64,000 bases of DNA from Alphaproteobacteria bacterium (GCA_026225415.1 JAMFSS010000001.1:186001-250000), one strand, 5' to 3'; shown: positions 16,300 to 27,232, counted from the first letter of the stretch. Numbers and translations: made by a program. The notes: a model not told the origin generated them from the letters alone.

Positions 16300-17646
16300 A
16301 TGACACAAAACGCTTCTTTACCAAATTTGGCCTCTGTAATCCTCGCAGCGGGGCAAGGCACGCGGATGAAATCCGACCTGCCCAAGGTTTTGCATCCTGT
16401 TGCGGGCTTGCCCATGATCCGCCACGTATTGAACGCCTGCGGCGAATTATCCCAAGGCCAAATCGTTGTTGTGGTCGGCCCCGACAGCAAACAAATCCGG
16501 GAAGCCGTCGTACCCAACCGCTGTGCGATACAGGCAGAATCCCTTGGCACCGGCGATGCAGTTAAAGCCGCACGAAACGAGTTGGCGGGATTTGTGGGCG
16601 ATGTGGTTGTGTTGTTCGCCGATGGCCCCTTAATAACCTCGGAATCGATTAAATTGATGCAGCAACGCAAGGCCGAAACAAAGGCCGCTTTGGTGGTCGC
16701 CGGATTTTCGCCGCAGAATCCCGCCGCCTATGGCCGTTTGGTGATTGAAGGGAACGGTAATTTATCGAAAATTGTGGAGGCTTCGGAAGCCACACCGGAA
16801 CAACTGAAAATCACTTTGTGCAATGGCGGCGCGATGTTATTTGATGCCGCGACATTGTGGCCGATGCTTGACCAATTGCGCGACGATAATGCCAAGAAAG
16901 AATTTTTCCTGACTGATTGTGTGGCGTTGGCGCAAGCGGCTGGCCATGGCTGCGTTGTCGCCACCCTTTCCGCCGATGATGTGTTGGGCGTGAATAACCG
17001 TGTCGAATTGGCGCAGGCCGAAAAGATTATGCAGCGCCGCTTGCGTGAAAAAGCCATGTTGGCCGGTGTGACAATGACCGACCCCGACAGCGTGTTTCTG
17101 TCAACCGACACTATTCTGGGGCGCGATATCGTGATTGGCCCCAATGTTGTGATCGGTGCGGGCGTGGAAATTGCCGACCATGTGGAAATCCGCGCCTTTT
17201 GTCAGTTGGAACAGGTGCGTGTCAATGCGGGTGCTATCATCGGACCCTTTGCGCGTTTGCGCCCCGGTTCGGTGATCGGCGAAGCCGCGCATATTGGCAA
17301 TTTTGTCGAAATTAAAAACAGCGAAATCGGCAAGGGTACCAAGGTTAATCATTTGTCTTATGTCGGCGATACGACCTTGGGCGACAAGGTCAATATTGGT
17401 GCTGGTACCATCACGGCGAATTATGACGGGTTCCGCAAATTCCGCACTGTTATTGGCGATAACGCCTCAACCGGATCCAATTCCGTTTTGGTGGCGCCCG
17501 TCAATGTGGGCGAGGGTGCCTATATCGGCGCGGGTAGCGTTATCACCAATGATGTGCCCGCCAACGCTTTGGCGGTGGCACGCGGGCGTCAGGAAAATCG
17601 CGAAGAATGGGCCAAGCGCATGCGCGATGCCAAGTCGAAGAAATAA
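16300..17646 (+). CDS. glmU: Bifunctional GlmU (UDP-GlcNAc pyrophosphorylase / GlcN-1-P acetyltransferase)
   Basis: This 448-residue cytoplasmic enzyme makes UDP-GlcNAc for peptidoglycan and lipopolysaccharide. The N-terminal half is a pyrophosphorylase with LAAGQGTRMKSDLPKVLHPV (residues 15-34). The C-terminal half is a left-handed beta-helix of hexapeptide repeats (from about 250) containing ENREEWAK-type end sequences and GAGTITANYDG of the acetyltransferase site. Length fits alphaproteobacterial GlmU. glmS is not adjacent. A strong hairpin directly follows the stop. Confidence 0.96.
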   Translation: MTQNASLPNLASVILAAGQGTRMKSDLPKVLHPVAGLPMIRHVLNACGELSQGQIVVVVGPDSKQIREAVVPNRCAIQAESLGTGDAVKAARNELAGFVGDVVVLFADGPLITSESIKLMQQRKAETKAALVVAGFSPQNPAAYGRLVIEGNGNLSKIVEASEATPEQLKITLCNGGAMLFDAATLWPMLDQLRDDNAKKEFFLTDCVALAQAAGHGCVVATLSADDVLGVNNRVELAQAEKIMQRRLREKAMLAGVTMTDPDSVFLSTDTILGRDIVIGPNVVIGAGVEIADHVEIRAFCQLEQVRVNAGAIIGPFARLRPGSVIGEAAHIGNFVEIKNSEIGKGTKVNHLSYVGDTTLGDKVNIGAGTITANYDGFRKFRTVIGDNASTGSNSVLVAPVNVGEGAYIGAGSVITNDVPANALAVARGRQENREEWAKRMRDAKSKK

Positions 17647-17650
17647 AAAA

Positions 17651-17686
17651 TGCCGATGCCACTCGTTTGATCGAGGTGCATCGGCA
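17651..17686. terminator. Bidirectional hairpin terminator between glmU and sodB
   Basis: A perfect 9-bp stem, TGCCGATGC with GCATCGGCA, encloses an 18-base loop that can partly pair (CACTCG/CGAGGTG). It starts four bases after the glmU stop and lies 17 bases before the convergent sodB stop; T-richness follows on both sides. It probably serves both genes. Confidence 0.8.
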
Positions 17687-17703
17687 TTAATTTGCGCGGA
17701 AAA

Positions 17704-18306
17704 TTAAGCGCCAAGTCTTTCGTTAGCGCGATCCCAATCCAGCAATTTATCAATCACCGCATTCACGAAATCGGCGCGGCGGTTTTGATAATCCAGATAA
17801 TAGGCATGTTCCCATACATCGATCGTCAGCAGGGGCGTAGCGTTGCCGGAAATAGGCGTTTCGGCATTGCCGGTTTTCTTGATCGCCAGCTTGCCGTTTT
17901 CGGAAACCAGCCAAGCCCAACCGCTGCCAAACTGTGTGATGGCTGCTTGCGCAAAGTCCGTTTTGAATTTGTCATACCCGCCCAGATCGCTGTCGATCAT
18001 GCTGGCCAGTTTGCCGGTCGGTTTGCCGCCCGCAGATGGCTTCATGCTTTCCCAGAAGAAAGTATGGTTCCAGATTTGCGCGGCGTTGTTAAAGATGCCT
18101 GCTTTTTCTTTGTCGCCTGCGGTTTTTTTGATGATGTCGGTCAACGATTGTTGGGCGAAATCGGTGCCGTCAACTAGTTTATTCAGATTATCGACATAGG
18201 TTTTATGGTGCTTGCCATAATGGAAGCCCATCGTGTTGGCGGAGATGACCGGCGCAAGCGCATCATCGGCATAGGGCAAAGGGGGCAGGGTGAAGGGCGC
18301 GGACAT
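17704..18306 (-). CDS. sodB: Superoxide dismutase [Fe]
   Basis: This 200-residue enzyme dismutates superoxide in the cytoplasm. Metal ligands are visible at His29 ([10 protein letters not shown]), His81 (IWNHTFFW), Asp163 and His167 ([15 protein letters not shown]). [11 protein letters not shown] and GSGWAWLV favour the iron form, though cambialistic use of Mn cannot be excluded. An AAGGAG Shine-Dalgarno run precedes the ATG. It is monocistronic, ending at the shared hairpin. Confidence 0.95.
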   Translation of the reverse strand: MSAPFTLPPLPYADDALAPVISANTMGFHYGKHHKTYVDNLNKLVDGTDFAQQSLTDIIKKTAGDKEKAGIFNNAAQIWNHTFFWESMKPSAGGKPTGKLASMIDSDLGGYDKFKTDFAQAAITQFGSGWAWLVSENGKLAIKKTGNAETPISGNATPLLTIDVWEHAYYLDYQNRRADFVNAVIDKLLDWDRANERLGA

Positions 18307-18417
18307 GGCAGACTCCTTTTGGATTGGTTGTTCAGAACCGAACGAAGTGAAATATAAGGGAGAAGATGCAAGAGTCGAGTAAAAAAACCATATTTTTCAA
18401 AGCTATTTGATTGTTCT

Positions 18418-18472
18418 TGGTAATTTGAAACGAGATATGGTAATTTGAACTAGATAGTTAAACGATATATGG
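18418..18472 (+). repeat. Tandem ~20-bp direct repeats before the RHH gene
   Basis: TGGTAATTTGAAACGAGATA at 18418-18437 is followed immediately by a near copy (TGGTAATTTGAACTAGATA) at 18438-18456. The half AAACGA-ATATGG of the first copy recurs at 18460-18472, next to the gene's Shine-Dalgarno region. The ATG follows at 18483. The pattern looks like an array of sites for an RHH dimer, most simply the adjacent protein itself. Confidence 0.7.
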
Positions 18473-18482
18473 AGAAAAAATA

Positions 18483-18734
18483 ATGGGCAAATCCAAATCA
18501 GCAAGATTTTCTGTCGCCCTTCCAATTTCTCAAGGAGAAGCTTTGCGAAAAATGCAGGAAGAAACCGGCCTTTCAAAGAATGATCTCGTTCGTCAAGGCG
18601 TTGCTCTTTTGACGGCAATGGTGGTCGCGCAAGAAAAAGGGTTGGACACTTGTTTCGTTAAAGACGGAGACATTGTGACCAGACTCCAAGTCGTTGGATT
18701 GCCGGTGCATGGCACAAAGTTAGCTTTAGGCTAA
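18483..18734 (+). CDS. Small ribbon-helix-helix-like protein, no toxin partner
   Basis: This 83-residue protein has an RHH-like pattern: a basic N-terminal strand (KSKSARFSVALP), then two helices (GEALRKMQEET and SKNDLVRQGVALLTAMV). The C-terminal part (VTRLQVVGLPVHG) is of unknown fold. It could be a lone antitoxin or a transcription factor; the next gene is the convergent smc, so there is no downstream toxin. A GGAG run lies before the ATG, just after a repeat array. It is AT-rich, suggesting recent gain. Confidence 0.7.
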   Translation: MGKSKSARFSVALPISQGEALRKMQEETGLSKNDLVRQGVALLTAMVVAQEKGLDTCFVKDGDIVTRLQVVGLPVHGTKLALG

Positions 18735-18739
18735 ATAGT

Positions 18740-21700
18740 TCACGCCGCCCGCACATCCCGCAAAGCTTCTTCGGCCTTTGCCCCGTCGCGGATGGCGACT
18801 GCGCCTTCCAGATCGACCGACACAAGTTGTGACACGCCTTTTTCGCCCATCGTCACGCCGAACAACCTGTCCATACGCGCCATCGTCAAACGTTGATGCG
18901 TGATGATAAGGAAGCGTGTACCCGTCTCGCGGGCGATGGTTTCTACCAACTCGCAGAAACGTCCGATATTGCTTTCGTCCAACGCCGCCTCGGCTTCGTC
19001 GAGGACGCAGATGGGGGACGGGTTCGTTTGGAACACGGCGAACAGCAATGCCAGCGCGGTCAATGTACGTTCACCACCCGACAATAATGTCAGCATCTGC
19101 ATCTTCTTGCCCGGAGGTGCCGCAAAGATTTCCAGACCGGAATTCATCGGGTCTTCATTATCGACCAATTCCAGATAGGCGCGGCCGCCGGTGAACAGTT
19201 TTTTGAACAAATTCTGGAACCGTTCATTGACCAGCGTGAACGCGCTTTGCAGACGTTCTTTGGCTTCCTTGTTCAAATGGCCAATCCCCTGGCGCAATTT
19301 GGCAATCGCGGCGACCAGATCGTCTTTTTCTTTGGTCAGAGTATCAATTTGCGTTTGTAAAGTTTCCGCTTCGACTTCGGCACGCAAATTAACAGGCCCC
19401 ATATTTTCGCGTTCGCGCACATAACGCGATAAGGCTTGATCCAGTTCGGCTGCCGCCGGAATCGTTTCGCCTTCCACAAATTCTGCGATGCCGACCAATT
19501 CTTCCGGTGTGCAGTTCAGCTTTTCCTGCATGCGTTCGCGTAGGATATTGAATTGCTCTGTCGCGGCTTGCACCGCGCCTTCGGCACGCACGCGGTCTTC
19601 ACGCGCTTCGGCAGATTTGTTTTCGTCGCGTTTCACTTGTTGTTCCACGGAAGTCAAATTGCGTTCGGCGGAAATCAACGAATCCGCCGCCGATTTGCGG
19701 TTGCTTTCCGCGCTGCTCAACTCGCTCAATAAAGTTTCGCGGTGCGCTTCGATTTCGACAGGGCGTTGACGCAATTCACCAATACGTTTTTCGATTTCGG
19801 CGATGCGTGACGACAGCGATTCGATTTGCTCGCTGGCGTTCGACAGGCGCGATTGCCATGCCGTGATTTCTGCCGTGACAGTTGCGGCGCGGTTCGCGCT
19901 GATGTTTTGTTCGCGCGTCAAACGGTCGCATTCATTTTGCTTGGCCGATTGCTGGCTGCGCAATTCTGCCAATTTGACGCGACTTTCGTTGATGTTAGCG
20001 CGTGCGGTGTCCAAATCGGGCAACCCGCTTTGTTCTTCGCTTACCGCGCTTTGGCGCGTAGTGATTTGTTCCAAATCTTCGATAACCTGACGCAGCGTAT
20101 CGTCCAATGCGGCCAGTTTCGATGTAATGGCCGTGGTTTCTTTTTCCTGTTGCGCATAATTTTCGCGGGCATCATTCAGGGCTGCGAATGCGGCCTTGAG
20201 CGCTTCACGCGCCGAACGGTCTTCGGCCTGGCGTTGTGTCAAAAATTCCGTTGCAGCCACTAACGCATCCTGATTTTTTTGCGCTTCGTTCGCCGCGGTT
20301 TCGATTTCGCCAACCAAGGCCGCCACACGGTTGCGTTGTTGCAAACGCAAAGCTGTCGACGTTTTGGCTTGCGGGGTCAAAGTGAAACCATCCCAACGCC
20401 ATGCCCATCCATCGCGGCTCACAATCGTTTGGCCGGCGCGAATGCCCGCCAAAGCGGCTTTACCCGCAGCTTCATCATCAACCAAACCAATTTGCGACAG
20501 GCAACGCGCCAGTGCAGGGGGTGCTTGCACAAAATCGGCCAAAGCGGTAACGCCATTTGGCAATGCAGGCATGTCGGCTGCACCGCCTTCTTGCCAGAAT
20601 TTTGCGGCGTTCGGGTCGATTGCCGCCGTCAAAGCTTCGCCAACCGCAACCGCCAAAGCGTTTTCCAAACCCGGCGTGACGGTGATTAAATCGATGACTC
20701 TTTCGCTATTCTGGTCATCGGATTGCAGCAGATTCATAAGCGCGTCATTTTCGGCGCGCAATTTGGTGACATCGGCCTGTGCTTGCTGCGCCAGATCGCG
20801 GGCTTGCGATTGCAGCTTTTCGGCTTCGCGGTAAAATTCTTCTGCCGTGTGCGCTTGTTGCTGACGCTTGGCAAGCTCGCTTTCGGTTGCTTCGACCATA
20901 GCGGATGCCAGCGCCAGATCGGGGCGTGCCGCCGCGGCCAAAGCCAATGCCACGCGCTGCGTTTCCATTTGCTCGCGGCGTTGCGCGATATGGGCATGGC
21001 GCGAAGCCAGCGTTTCAATTTCTTTTTCCAATGCATGTTTGCGGGCTTCGGCGGTCGCCGTTTCCTGCATCAATTGGTTAAGCGCCGCATCCAGCGTTTG
21101 CACTTCTTGCGTTGCGCTGGCCAATACATCGCGGGCACCCGGCAGGGTTTCTTCAATCGTCGCCTGTGTCGCCGCCAATTGGGTTGATTCTTCCTGCAAT
21201 TTAACAATGGCTTCTTCGCCGTCCTTGCTCCGCGCAACTTCGCGGTCGCGGTCGGTGTTGGCTTGCGCCAAACGTTGTTCGCATGCCGCCGTTTCGTCGG
21301 CAATACGTTTGGTTTCGCTGTCCAATTGTTCGCGGACAAGCGTCAGTTTTTGTACAACGGCTGCTGCCGCCGCTTCGACTTGGCGCATCGAAGGCAGCAA
21401 CGCGGCGATCTCGGTACGCGCCGTATTGCCTTGCGTGACAACCGACAGCATTTCCATCACGCGGGCTTCCGCCGCTTCCAATGCCAGCTTGACCGTTTCC
21501 GCATTTTGTCCGGCTTCCGCCCAACGCATGTGAAGCAACGCGGCTTCGGTCTTGCGGATATGGTCGGCCAGATTGCGGTAACGCGACGCCTGACGCACTT
21601 GCGTTTTCAGGCTGCGCAATTGCGTGTCATAAGATTGCAGAACATCATCAACGCGGGTCAGGTTTTGTTCCGCGCCTTTCAATTTCAATTCGGCTTCGTG

Positions 21701-22231
21701 CCTGCGCGCATGCAGACCGGCTGTTCCCGATGCTTCTTCCAAAATGGCGCGGCGGTCTTGTGGCTTGGCGCGGATAAGCGCGTCGATCTGCCCTTGACCG
21801 ACCAGATTGGTGGAATGGGCGCCTGTCGCTTGATCAGCGAACAATAATTGCACATCGCGGCGGCGCAAAGGCTTGCCGTTCAGCTTGTAATCGGAACCTT
21901 CGCCGCGTTCGATCTGGCGTGTGACCAATAAGGTATCTTCATTGTTAAATTCCGCTGTCGCGCTGCGTCCTGTGTTATCCAGCTCCAACGTCACTTCGGC
22001 CAGATTGCGCGAAGGGCGCGTTGCGGTGCCGCCAAAAATCACATCATCCATTTCGCCGCCGCGCATGGATTTGGCCGAATTTTCGCCCATCACCCAACGC
22101 AACGCTTCGACGAGGTTTGATTTACCGCACCCGTTCGGCCCGACAATGCCGGTCATGCCGGTGCCGATATGCAGATCGGTCGGTTCGACAAAGGATTTAA
22201 ATCCATGAAGGCGAAGACGGGTAAAATGCAC
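18740..22231 (-). CDS. smc: Chromosome segregation protein SMC
   Basis: This 1163-residue protein has the SMC layout: N-terminal Walker A GPNGCGKSN at 31-39, long coiled coil, hinge at about 500-630, second coiled coil, and a C-terminal head with the signature LSGGERT (1050-1056) and Walker B VLDEAEAALDE (from 1076). With ScpA/ScpB it forms condensin, loading at ori and aligning the chromosome arms. scpAB are not in the window. It follows the DsbA-like gene by 36 bases; smc beside a DsbA-like and a DUF721 gene is a common alphaproteobacterial order. Confidence 0.97.
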   Translation of the reverse strand: MHFTRLRLHGFKSFVEPTDLHIGTGMTGIVGPNGCGKSNLVEALRWVMGENSAKSMRGGEMDDVIFGGTATRPSRNLAEVTLELDNTGRSATAEFNNEDTLLVTRQIERGEGSDYKLNGKPLRRRDVQLLFADQATGAHSTNLVGQGQIDALIRAKPQDRRAILEEASGTAGLHARRHEAELKLKGAEQNLTRVDDVLQSYDTQLRSLKTQVRQASRYRNLADHIRKTEAALLHMRWAEAGQNAETVKLALEAAEARVMEMLSVVTQGNTARTEIAALLPSMRQVEAAAAAVVQKLTLVREQLDSETKRIADETAACEQRLAQANTDRDREVARSKDGEEAIVKLQEESTQLAATQATIEETLPGARDVLASATQEVQTLDAALNQLMQETATAEARKHALEKEIETLASRHAHIAQRREQMETQRVALALAAAARPDLALASAMVEATESELAKRQQQAHTAEEFYREAEKLQSQARDLAQQAQADVTKLRAENDALMNLLQSDDQNSERVIDLITVTPGLENALAVAVGEALTAAIDPNAAKFWQEGGAADMPALPNGVTALADFVQAPPALARCLSQIGLVDDEAAGKAALAGIRAGQTIVSRDGWAWRWDGFTLTPQAKTSTALRLQQRNRVAALVGEIETAANEAQKNQDALVAATEFLTQRQAEDRSAREALKAAFAALNDARENYAQQEKETTAITSKLAALDDTLRQVIEDLEQITTRQSAVSEEQSGLPDLDTARANINESRVKLAELRSQQSAKQNECDRLTREQNISANRAATVTAEITAWQSRLSNASEQIESLSSRIAEIEKRIGELRQRPVEIEAHRETLLSELSSAESNRKSAADSLISAERNLTSVEQQVKRDENKSAEAREDRVRAEGAVQAATEQFNILRERMQEKLNCTPEELVGIAEFVEGETIPAAAELDQALSRYVRERENMGPVNLRAEVEAETLQTQIDTLTKEKDDLVAAIAKLRQGIGHLNKEAKERLQSAFTLVNERFQNLFKKLFTGGRAYLELVDNEDPMNSGLEIFAAPPGKKMQMLTLLSGGERTLTALALLFAVFQTNPSPICVLDEAEAALDESNIGRFCELVETIARETGTRFLIITHQRLTMARMDRLFGVTMGEKGVSQLVSVDLEGAVAIRDGAKAEEALRDVRAA

Positions 22232-22267
22232 GGTACTACCTCTAATAATCGTTTCTAACTGTAGGAA

Positions 22268-22876
22268 TTATTTCTTTGCCGCAAGCAAGCGATCAAACAC
22301 CGCACCAAAAGTTTCGGGGCTTTGCGCGCCCTTAATCACTTCCGCGCCGTCATTCACAACAAATGTCGGCGTCGCTTCGACGGCATATTTGGTGCCTGCG
22401 GCTTCACGCGCTGCAATAATCGCGTCTTGCAACTTGGCATCATTGGCGCATGCCTTGGCTTTGTCGGCGGGCAAGCCGCCCAATGTCGCATATTGGATCA
22501 AATTGGCTTCGGGGTTGCCGCCCCCGAATGCCCATGTCATCTGCGCCGCATACAAGGTTTTGATGAAAGGAAAATATTCATCAACCGGCATGCACCGCGC
22601 CACGGCCGATGCTTTCAGGCTTACGCCATCCAGCGGAAAATCATGCATCACAAATTTCACCTTGCCGGTATCGACATATTTCTTTTCTAAAACGGGCAGA
22701 GTATTGGTGTAAAAATCGGCGCAATGGGTGCAGGTCAGCGATACAAACTCATCGACCTTAACGGGGGCATCAGCCTTGCCTAAAACGCGTTCCACCATGC
22801 GGGCATCGTCTGCGGCAAAAGCAGAGGACGCGGCCAGCAAGGCGAAAAGGACGAAAAGGCGCGATACAAAAGCCAT
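22268..22876 (-). CDS. Periplasmic DsbA-family thiol-disulfide protein
   Basis: This 202-residue protein has a signal peptide (about 1-21, ending AFA) and a thioredoxin-fold domain with active site CTHC (Cys49, Cys52) in FVSLTCTHCADFY, and the cis-Pro loop EATPTFVVND. The TH dipeptide is atypical of classical DsbA (PH) and common in the Thioredoxin_4 group beside smc in alphaproteobacteria. It probably oxidises or isomerises envelope proteins; its redox partner is unknown. A CtrA-like box lies about 57 bases before the ATG. Confidence 0.9.
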   Translation of the reverse strand: MAFVSRLFVLFALLAASSAFAADDARMVERVLGKADAPVKVDEFVSLTCTHCADFYTNTLPVLEKKYVDTGKVKFVMHDFPLDGVSLKASAVARCMPVDEYFPFIKTLYAAQMTWAFGGGNPEANLIQYATLGGLPADKAKACANDAKLQDAIIAAREAAGTKYAVEATPTFVVNDGAEVIKGAQSPETFGAVFDRLLAAKK

Positions 22877-22932
22877 TAACCACCTGAAATGTACGAATCA
22901 TACGTAAGGAAACTATAAGGGAAATTCGGGTA

Positions 22933-22948
22933 TTAACACAAGGTTAAC
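22933..22948 (-). promoter_or_regulatory. CtrA-like box (TTAA-N7-TTAAC)
   Basis: TTAACACAAGGTTAAC is an exact match to the CtrA consensus TTAA-N7-TTAAC. It lies about 57 bp upstream of the DsbA-like ATG, between it and the dciA-like stop. CtrA is the master cell-cycle/motility regulator of most alphaproteobacteria. A chance match is possible. Confidence 0.5.
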
Positions 22949-22954
22949 GAGTGT

Positions 22955-23437
22955 CTATCCGTTGCTTTTCGCGGCCATAGCCTCGCCAAATCTTTCAAGA
23001 GCCTCGCGCAACTCACTGTTTTCTATGACAGAGGCTTGTTCTCTAATCGCTTTAACGGCTTCGGGGCTGGCTGTGGCGGTTTTTTTGACGGGCGGCGGGG
23101 GCAGGGAAGCGGCATCCAATGCCACGCGAGCAAAGGCTTCATAGCCGAAATAGCTATTGATACGTTGGCGGATAAGGTCGGCTTTGAAGCTGAACTCCAT
23201 CGCCAAGCCTTTGGGCAAGCGCACCGTTAAAACGCCGTTTTTGCGCTGTGCCTCATTGGGTTGATAGGGAAAGTGGATTTTAACAGGCGTTGTGACGCGG
23301 GCATACTCGGTGCCGACAATTTCCGCCCAATGATCCAGCAAACTGGCATATAATCCCCAATCCTTGCCTGCGGTCTGGCGGGCAACCTTATCGACGGCGC
23401 TGGCGATCGTGCGCGGTATAAAATTATTGGGTTTCAT
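22955..23437 (-). CDS. DciA-like (DUF721) protein
   Basis: This 160-residue protein has an N-terminal DUF721/DciA-like domain (LYASLLDHWAEIVGTEYARV, then NGVLTVRLPKGLAMEFSFKA) and a C-terminal low-complexity and helical tail. DciA proteins load the replicative helicase in bacteria lacking DnaC/DnaI; alphaproteobacterial DUF721 proteins are thought to belong there. I take the ATG at 23437, since the open frame beyond it (to 23524) crosses a palindrome and reads as an unlikely hydrophobic stretch. It is divergent from mutY, with only nine bases between start codons. Confidence 0.82.
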   Translation of the reverse strand: MKPNNFIPRTIASAVDKVARQTAGKDWGLYASLLDHWAEIVGTEYARVTTPVKIHFPYQPNEAQRKNGVLTVRLPKGLAMEFSFKADLIRQRINSYFGYEAFARVALDAASLPPPPVKKTATASPEAVKAIREQASVIENSELREALERFGEAMAAKSNG

Positions 23438-23446
23438 GAGGGCAGT

Positions 23447-24580
23447 GTGGCGGTGAAAGCGGCAAAAGTCAAAAGAGAGAGGAAGAGGGAGCAAAAAGCA
23501 GAGGGAAAGAAGAGCAATAGACAATTATTCTCTTCTGCTTCTCGTCTTCCCTCTCCCTCTGCTCTTCTTCGTTGGTATGACAAAAACCGCCGTATCATGC
23601 CGTGGCGGGCTTTGCCGGGGCAGTCTGCCGATCCGTATCGTGTCTGGTTGTCCGAAGTGATGCTGCAACAAACGACTGTGGTGACGGTCGTGCCGTATTT
23701 TCAAAAATTCATCCAACGCTGGCCGACATTAAAAGATTTGGCCGCCGCCGATCTGGATGATGTCATGCGTCTATGGGCTGGCTTGGGTTATTACCGTCGC
23801 GCCCGCATGTTGCATCAATGCGCCTTGACGGTGTGCGATAAATATAACGGCGTTTTTCCAAGCGATGAAAAATCATTGCTCGCGTTGTCCGGTTTTGGCG
23901 CCTATACCGCCGCCGCCGTTCGCGCGATTGCCTTTGGCCAAAGCGCCAATGTGGTCGACGGCAATGTCGAGCGCGTTATGGCGCGAATTTTCGCGGTAAC
24001 GGACCCAATGCCCAAATCCAAGGCAAAATTGCGCGAAGCTGCCGCGACTTTGGTGCCGCAAAAACGCTGTGGCGATTATGCGCAGGCTTTGATGGATTTG
24101 GGCGCGACGATCTGCACGCCGCGTTCGCCGAAATGCGGCTTATGCCCGTGGCAAAATAACTGTGCCGCGTTTGCAAAGGGCATACAGGAAACATTGCCGC
24201 GCCGTATAAAGGCCAAGGCCAAACCCGTTCGCCGCGCGGTGGCCTTTGTTTTGTTGAACCCGAAAGGCGAAGTCTTCATCCGCCAACGCCCACCCCAAGG
24301 GTTATTGGGCGGCATGATGGAAGTCCCCAGCAGCCCGTGGCTGGAACAGGAAATGCCAAGCCTGAAAGATGCAAAGAAACACGCGCCCAAAGACGCGAAA
24401 TGGCAGCTATGCACAGGCACCGTCATTCATGTTTTTACGCATTTTACGTTTGAAATAAGCGTCGCCGTCGCCCGCGCCCCCTCTGGCAAAGGCCATTATG
24501 TAGCTCCCGACAATATCAAAAACGAAGCGTTACCGAGCGTCATGAAGAAAATTATTCACCACGCCCTAAAATCATTATAA
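23447..24580 (+). CDS. mutY: A/G-specific adenine glycosylase MutY
   Basis: This 377-residue repair enzyme removes adenine paired with 8-oxoguanine. Catalytic Glu70 lies in WLSEVMLQQT and Asp171 in VDGNVERVM; the 4Fe-4S ligands are Cys223, 230, 233 and 239. The C-terminal half is a NUDIX-like 8-oxoG-recognition domain (VAFVLLNPKGEVFIRQRP). The start is GTG at 23447 (or GTG at 23453); no later ATG/GTG/TTG occurs before the conserved LLRWYDKN, so the basic/Ser-rich residues 8-38 must be translated. That stretch is encoded by a purine/pyrimidine palindrome and has no counterpart in E. coli MutY. Confidence 0.93.
   Translation: MAVKAAKVKRERKREQKAEGKKSNRQLFSSASRLPSPSALLRWYDKNRRIMPWRALPGQSADPYRVWLSEVMLQQTTVVTVVPYFQKFIQRWPTLKDLAAADLDDVMRLWAGLGYYRRARMLHQCALTVCDKYNGVFPSDEKSLLALSGFGAYTAAAVRAIAFGQSANVVDGNVERVMARIFAVTDPMPKSKAKLREAAATLVPQKRCGDYAQALMDLGATICTPRSPKCGLCPWQNNCAAFAKGIQETLPRRIKAKAKPVRRAVAFVLLNPKGEVFIRQRPPQGLLGGMMEVPSSPWLEQEMPSLKDAKKHAPKDAKWQLCTGTVIHVFTHFTFEISVAVARAPSGKGHYVAPDNIKNEALPSVMKKIIHHALKSL
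23470..23571 (+). repeat. Imperfect palindrome within the 5' end of mutY
   Basis: A purine-rich arm at about 23470-23518 (for example GAGGAAGAGGGAGCAAAAAG) faces a pyrimidine-rich arm at about 23529-23571. The reverse complement of the second (GAGGGAGAGGGAAGACGAGA) matches the first with mismatches and small gaps over some 35-40 bases; the loop is near CAATAGACAATT. The two halves make a strong hairpin in RNA and encode residues 8-42 of MutY. Confidence 0.65.
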
Positions 24581-24609
24581 TGAAATTCCTTTCAGCCGGA
24601 TGAAATCCC

Positions 24610-26531
<1,922 letters not shown>

Positions 26532-26555
26532 CTATAGAGTTTAAGAACTCGTAAA

Positions 26556-26569
26556 GAGTCTTTTGAATC
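26556..26569 (-). promoter_or_regulatory. Two GANTC sites in the ccrM upstream region
   Basis: GAGTC at 26556-26560 and GAATC at 26565-26569 lie 28-41 bases before the ccrM ATG at 26528. In Caulobacter the ccrM promoter region carries GANTC sites whose methylation state affects expression. The sites are visible; the control is inferred. Confidence 0.55.
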
Positions 26570-26575
26570 ATTCGC

Positions 26576-27232
26576 TTATGCTTTTTGGCTTAATATGTCG
26601 CGCACCGGCGCAAAACTGGCGCGGTGCCATTCGGTTGCGCCATGTTGAGACAAAGCGGCCAAATGTTCCGCCGTTCCATAACCGGCATTATGTTCCCACC
26701 CATAATGGGGATGTTGGGTTGCCAGGTCTTTCATCAAACGGTCGCGATGCACTTTGGCGATAATCGATGCCGCCGCGATGGAATATGATTTATCGTCGCC
26801 TTTGACAATCGGCGTGGCGGGGCAGCCTAGTTTGGGTATGCGATTGCCGTCAATCAACGCCATATCAATTCTGGCATTCAACCCCATAACCGCCCGTTGC
26901 ATCGCCAACATGCTGGCCCATAAAATATTCAACTGGTCAATTTCCGCGATAGTGGCTTCGGCGATTGCATAGGCGCAATGGGCAATAAGCGCGGGGTAAA
27001 TCTTCTCACGCGACGCTTCGGTCATTTTCTTGCTATCGCGGATTTGCGCCAGAATATCGGCGGGAAGATCGCGCGGCAAAATAACGGCAGCCGCGATAAC
27101 AGGACCCGCCAAAGGGCCGCGGCCAACTTCATCGACGCCGCAAATTATTTTGCCGGCATCGCGTCCGTGACTCATTTCATGGGAAAAATCTGGCATGTTT
27201 TGCATACAGGGATTCGGGAAGAACTTGCCCAT
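26576..27232 (-). CDS. rnhB: Ribonuclease HII
   Basis: This 218-residue nuclease cuts RNA in RNA/DNA hybrids and misincorporated ribonucleotides. Motif GVDEVGRGPLAGPV contains the first Asp and Glu of the DEDD centre; further acidic motifs are in ALIDGN and KVHRDRLM. The C-terminal half has HYGWEHNAGYGTAEHLAAL. The true start may be the ATG at 27205 or 27196 rather than 27232, since the first residues are unlike RNase HII. It lies 47 bases upstream of ccrM on the same strand. Confidence 0.94.
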   Translation of the reverse strand: MGKFFPNPCMQNMPDFSHEMSHGRDAGKIICGVDEVGRGPLAGPVIAAAVILPRDLPADILAQIRDSKKMTEASREKIYPALIAHCAYAIAEATIAEIDQLNILWASMLAMQRAVMGLNARIDMALIDGNRIPKLGCPATPIVKGDDKSYSIAAASIIAKVHRDRLMKDLATQHPHYGWEHNAGYGTAEHLAALSQHGATEWHRASFAPVRDILSQKA

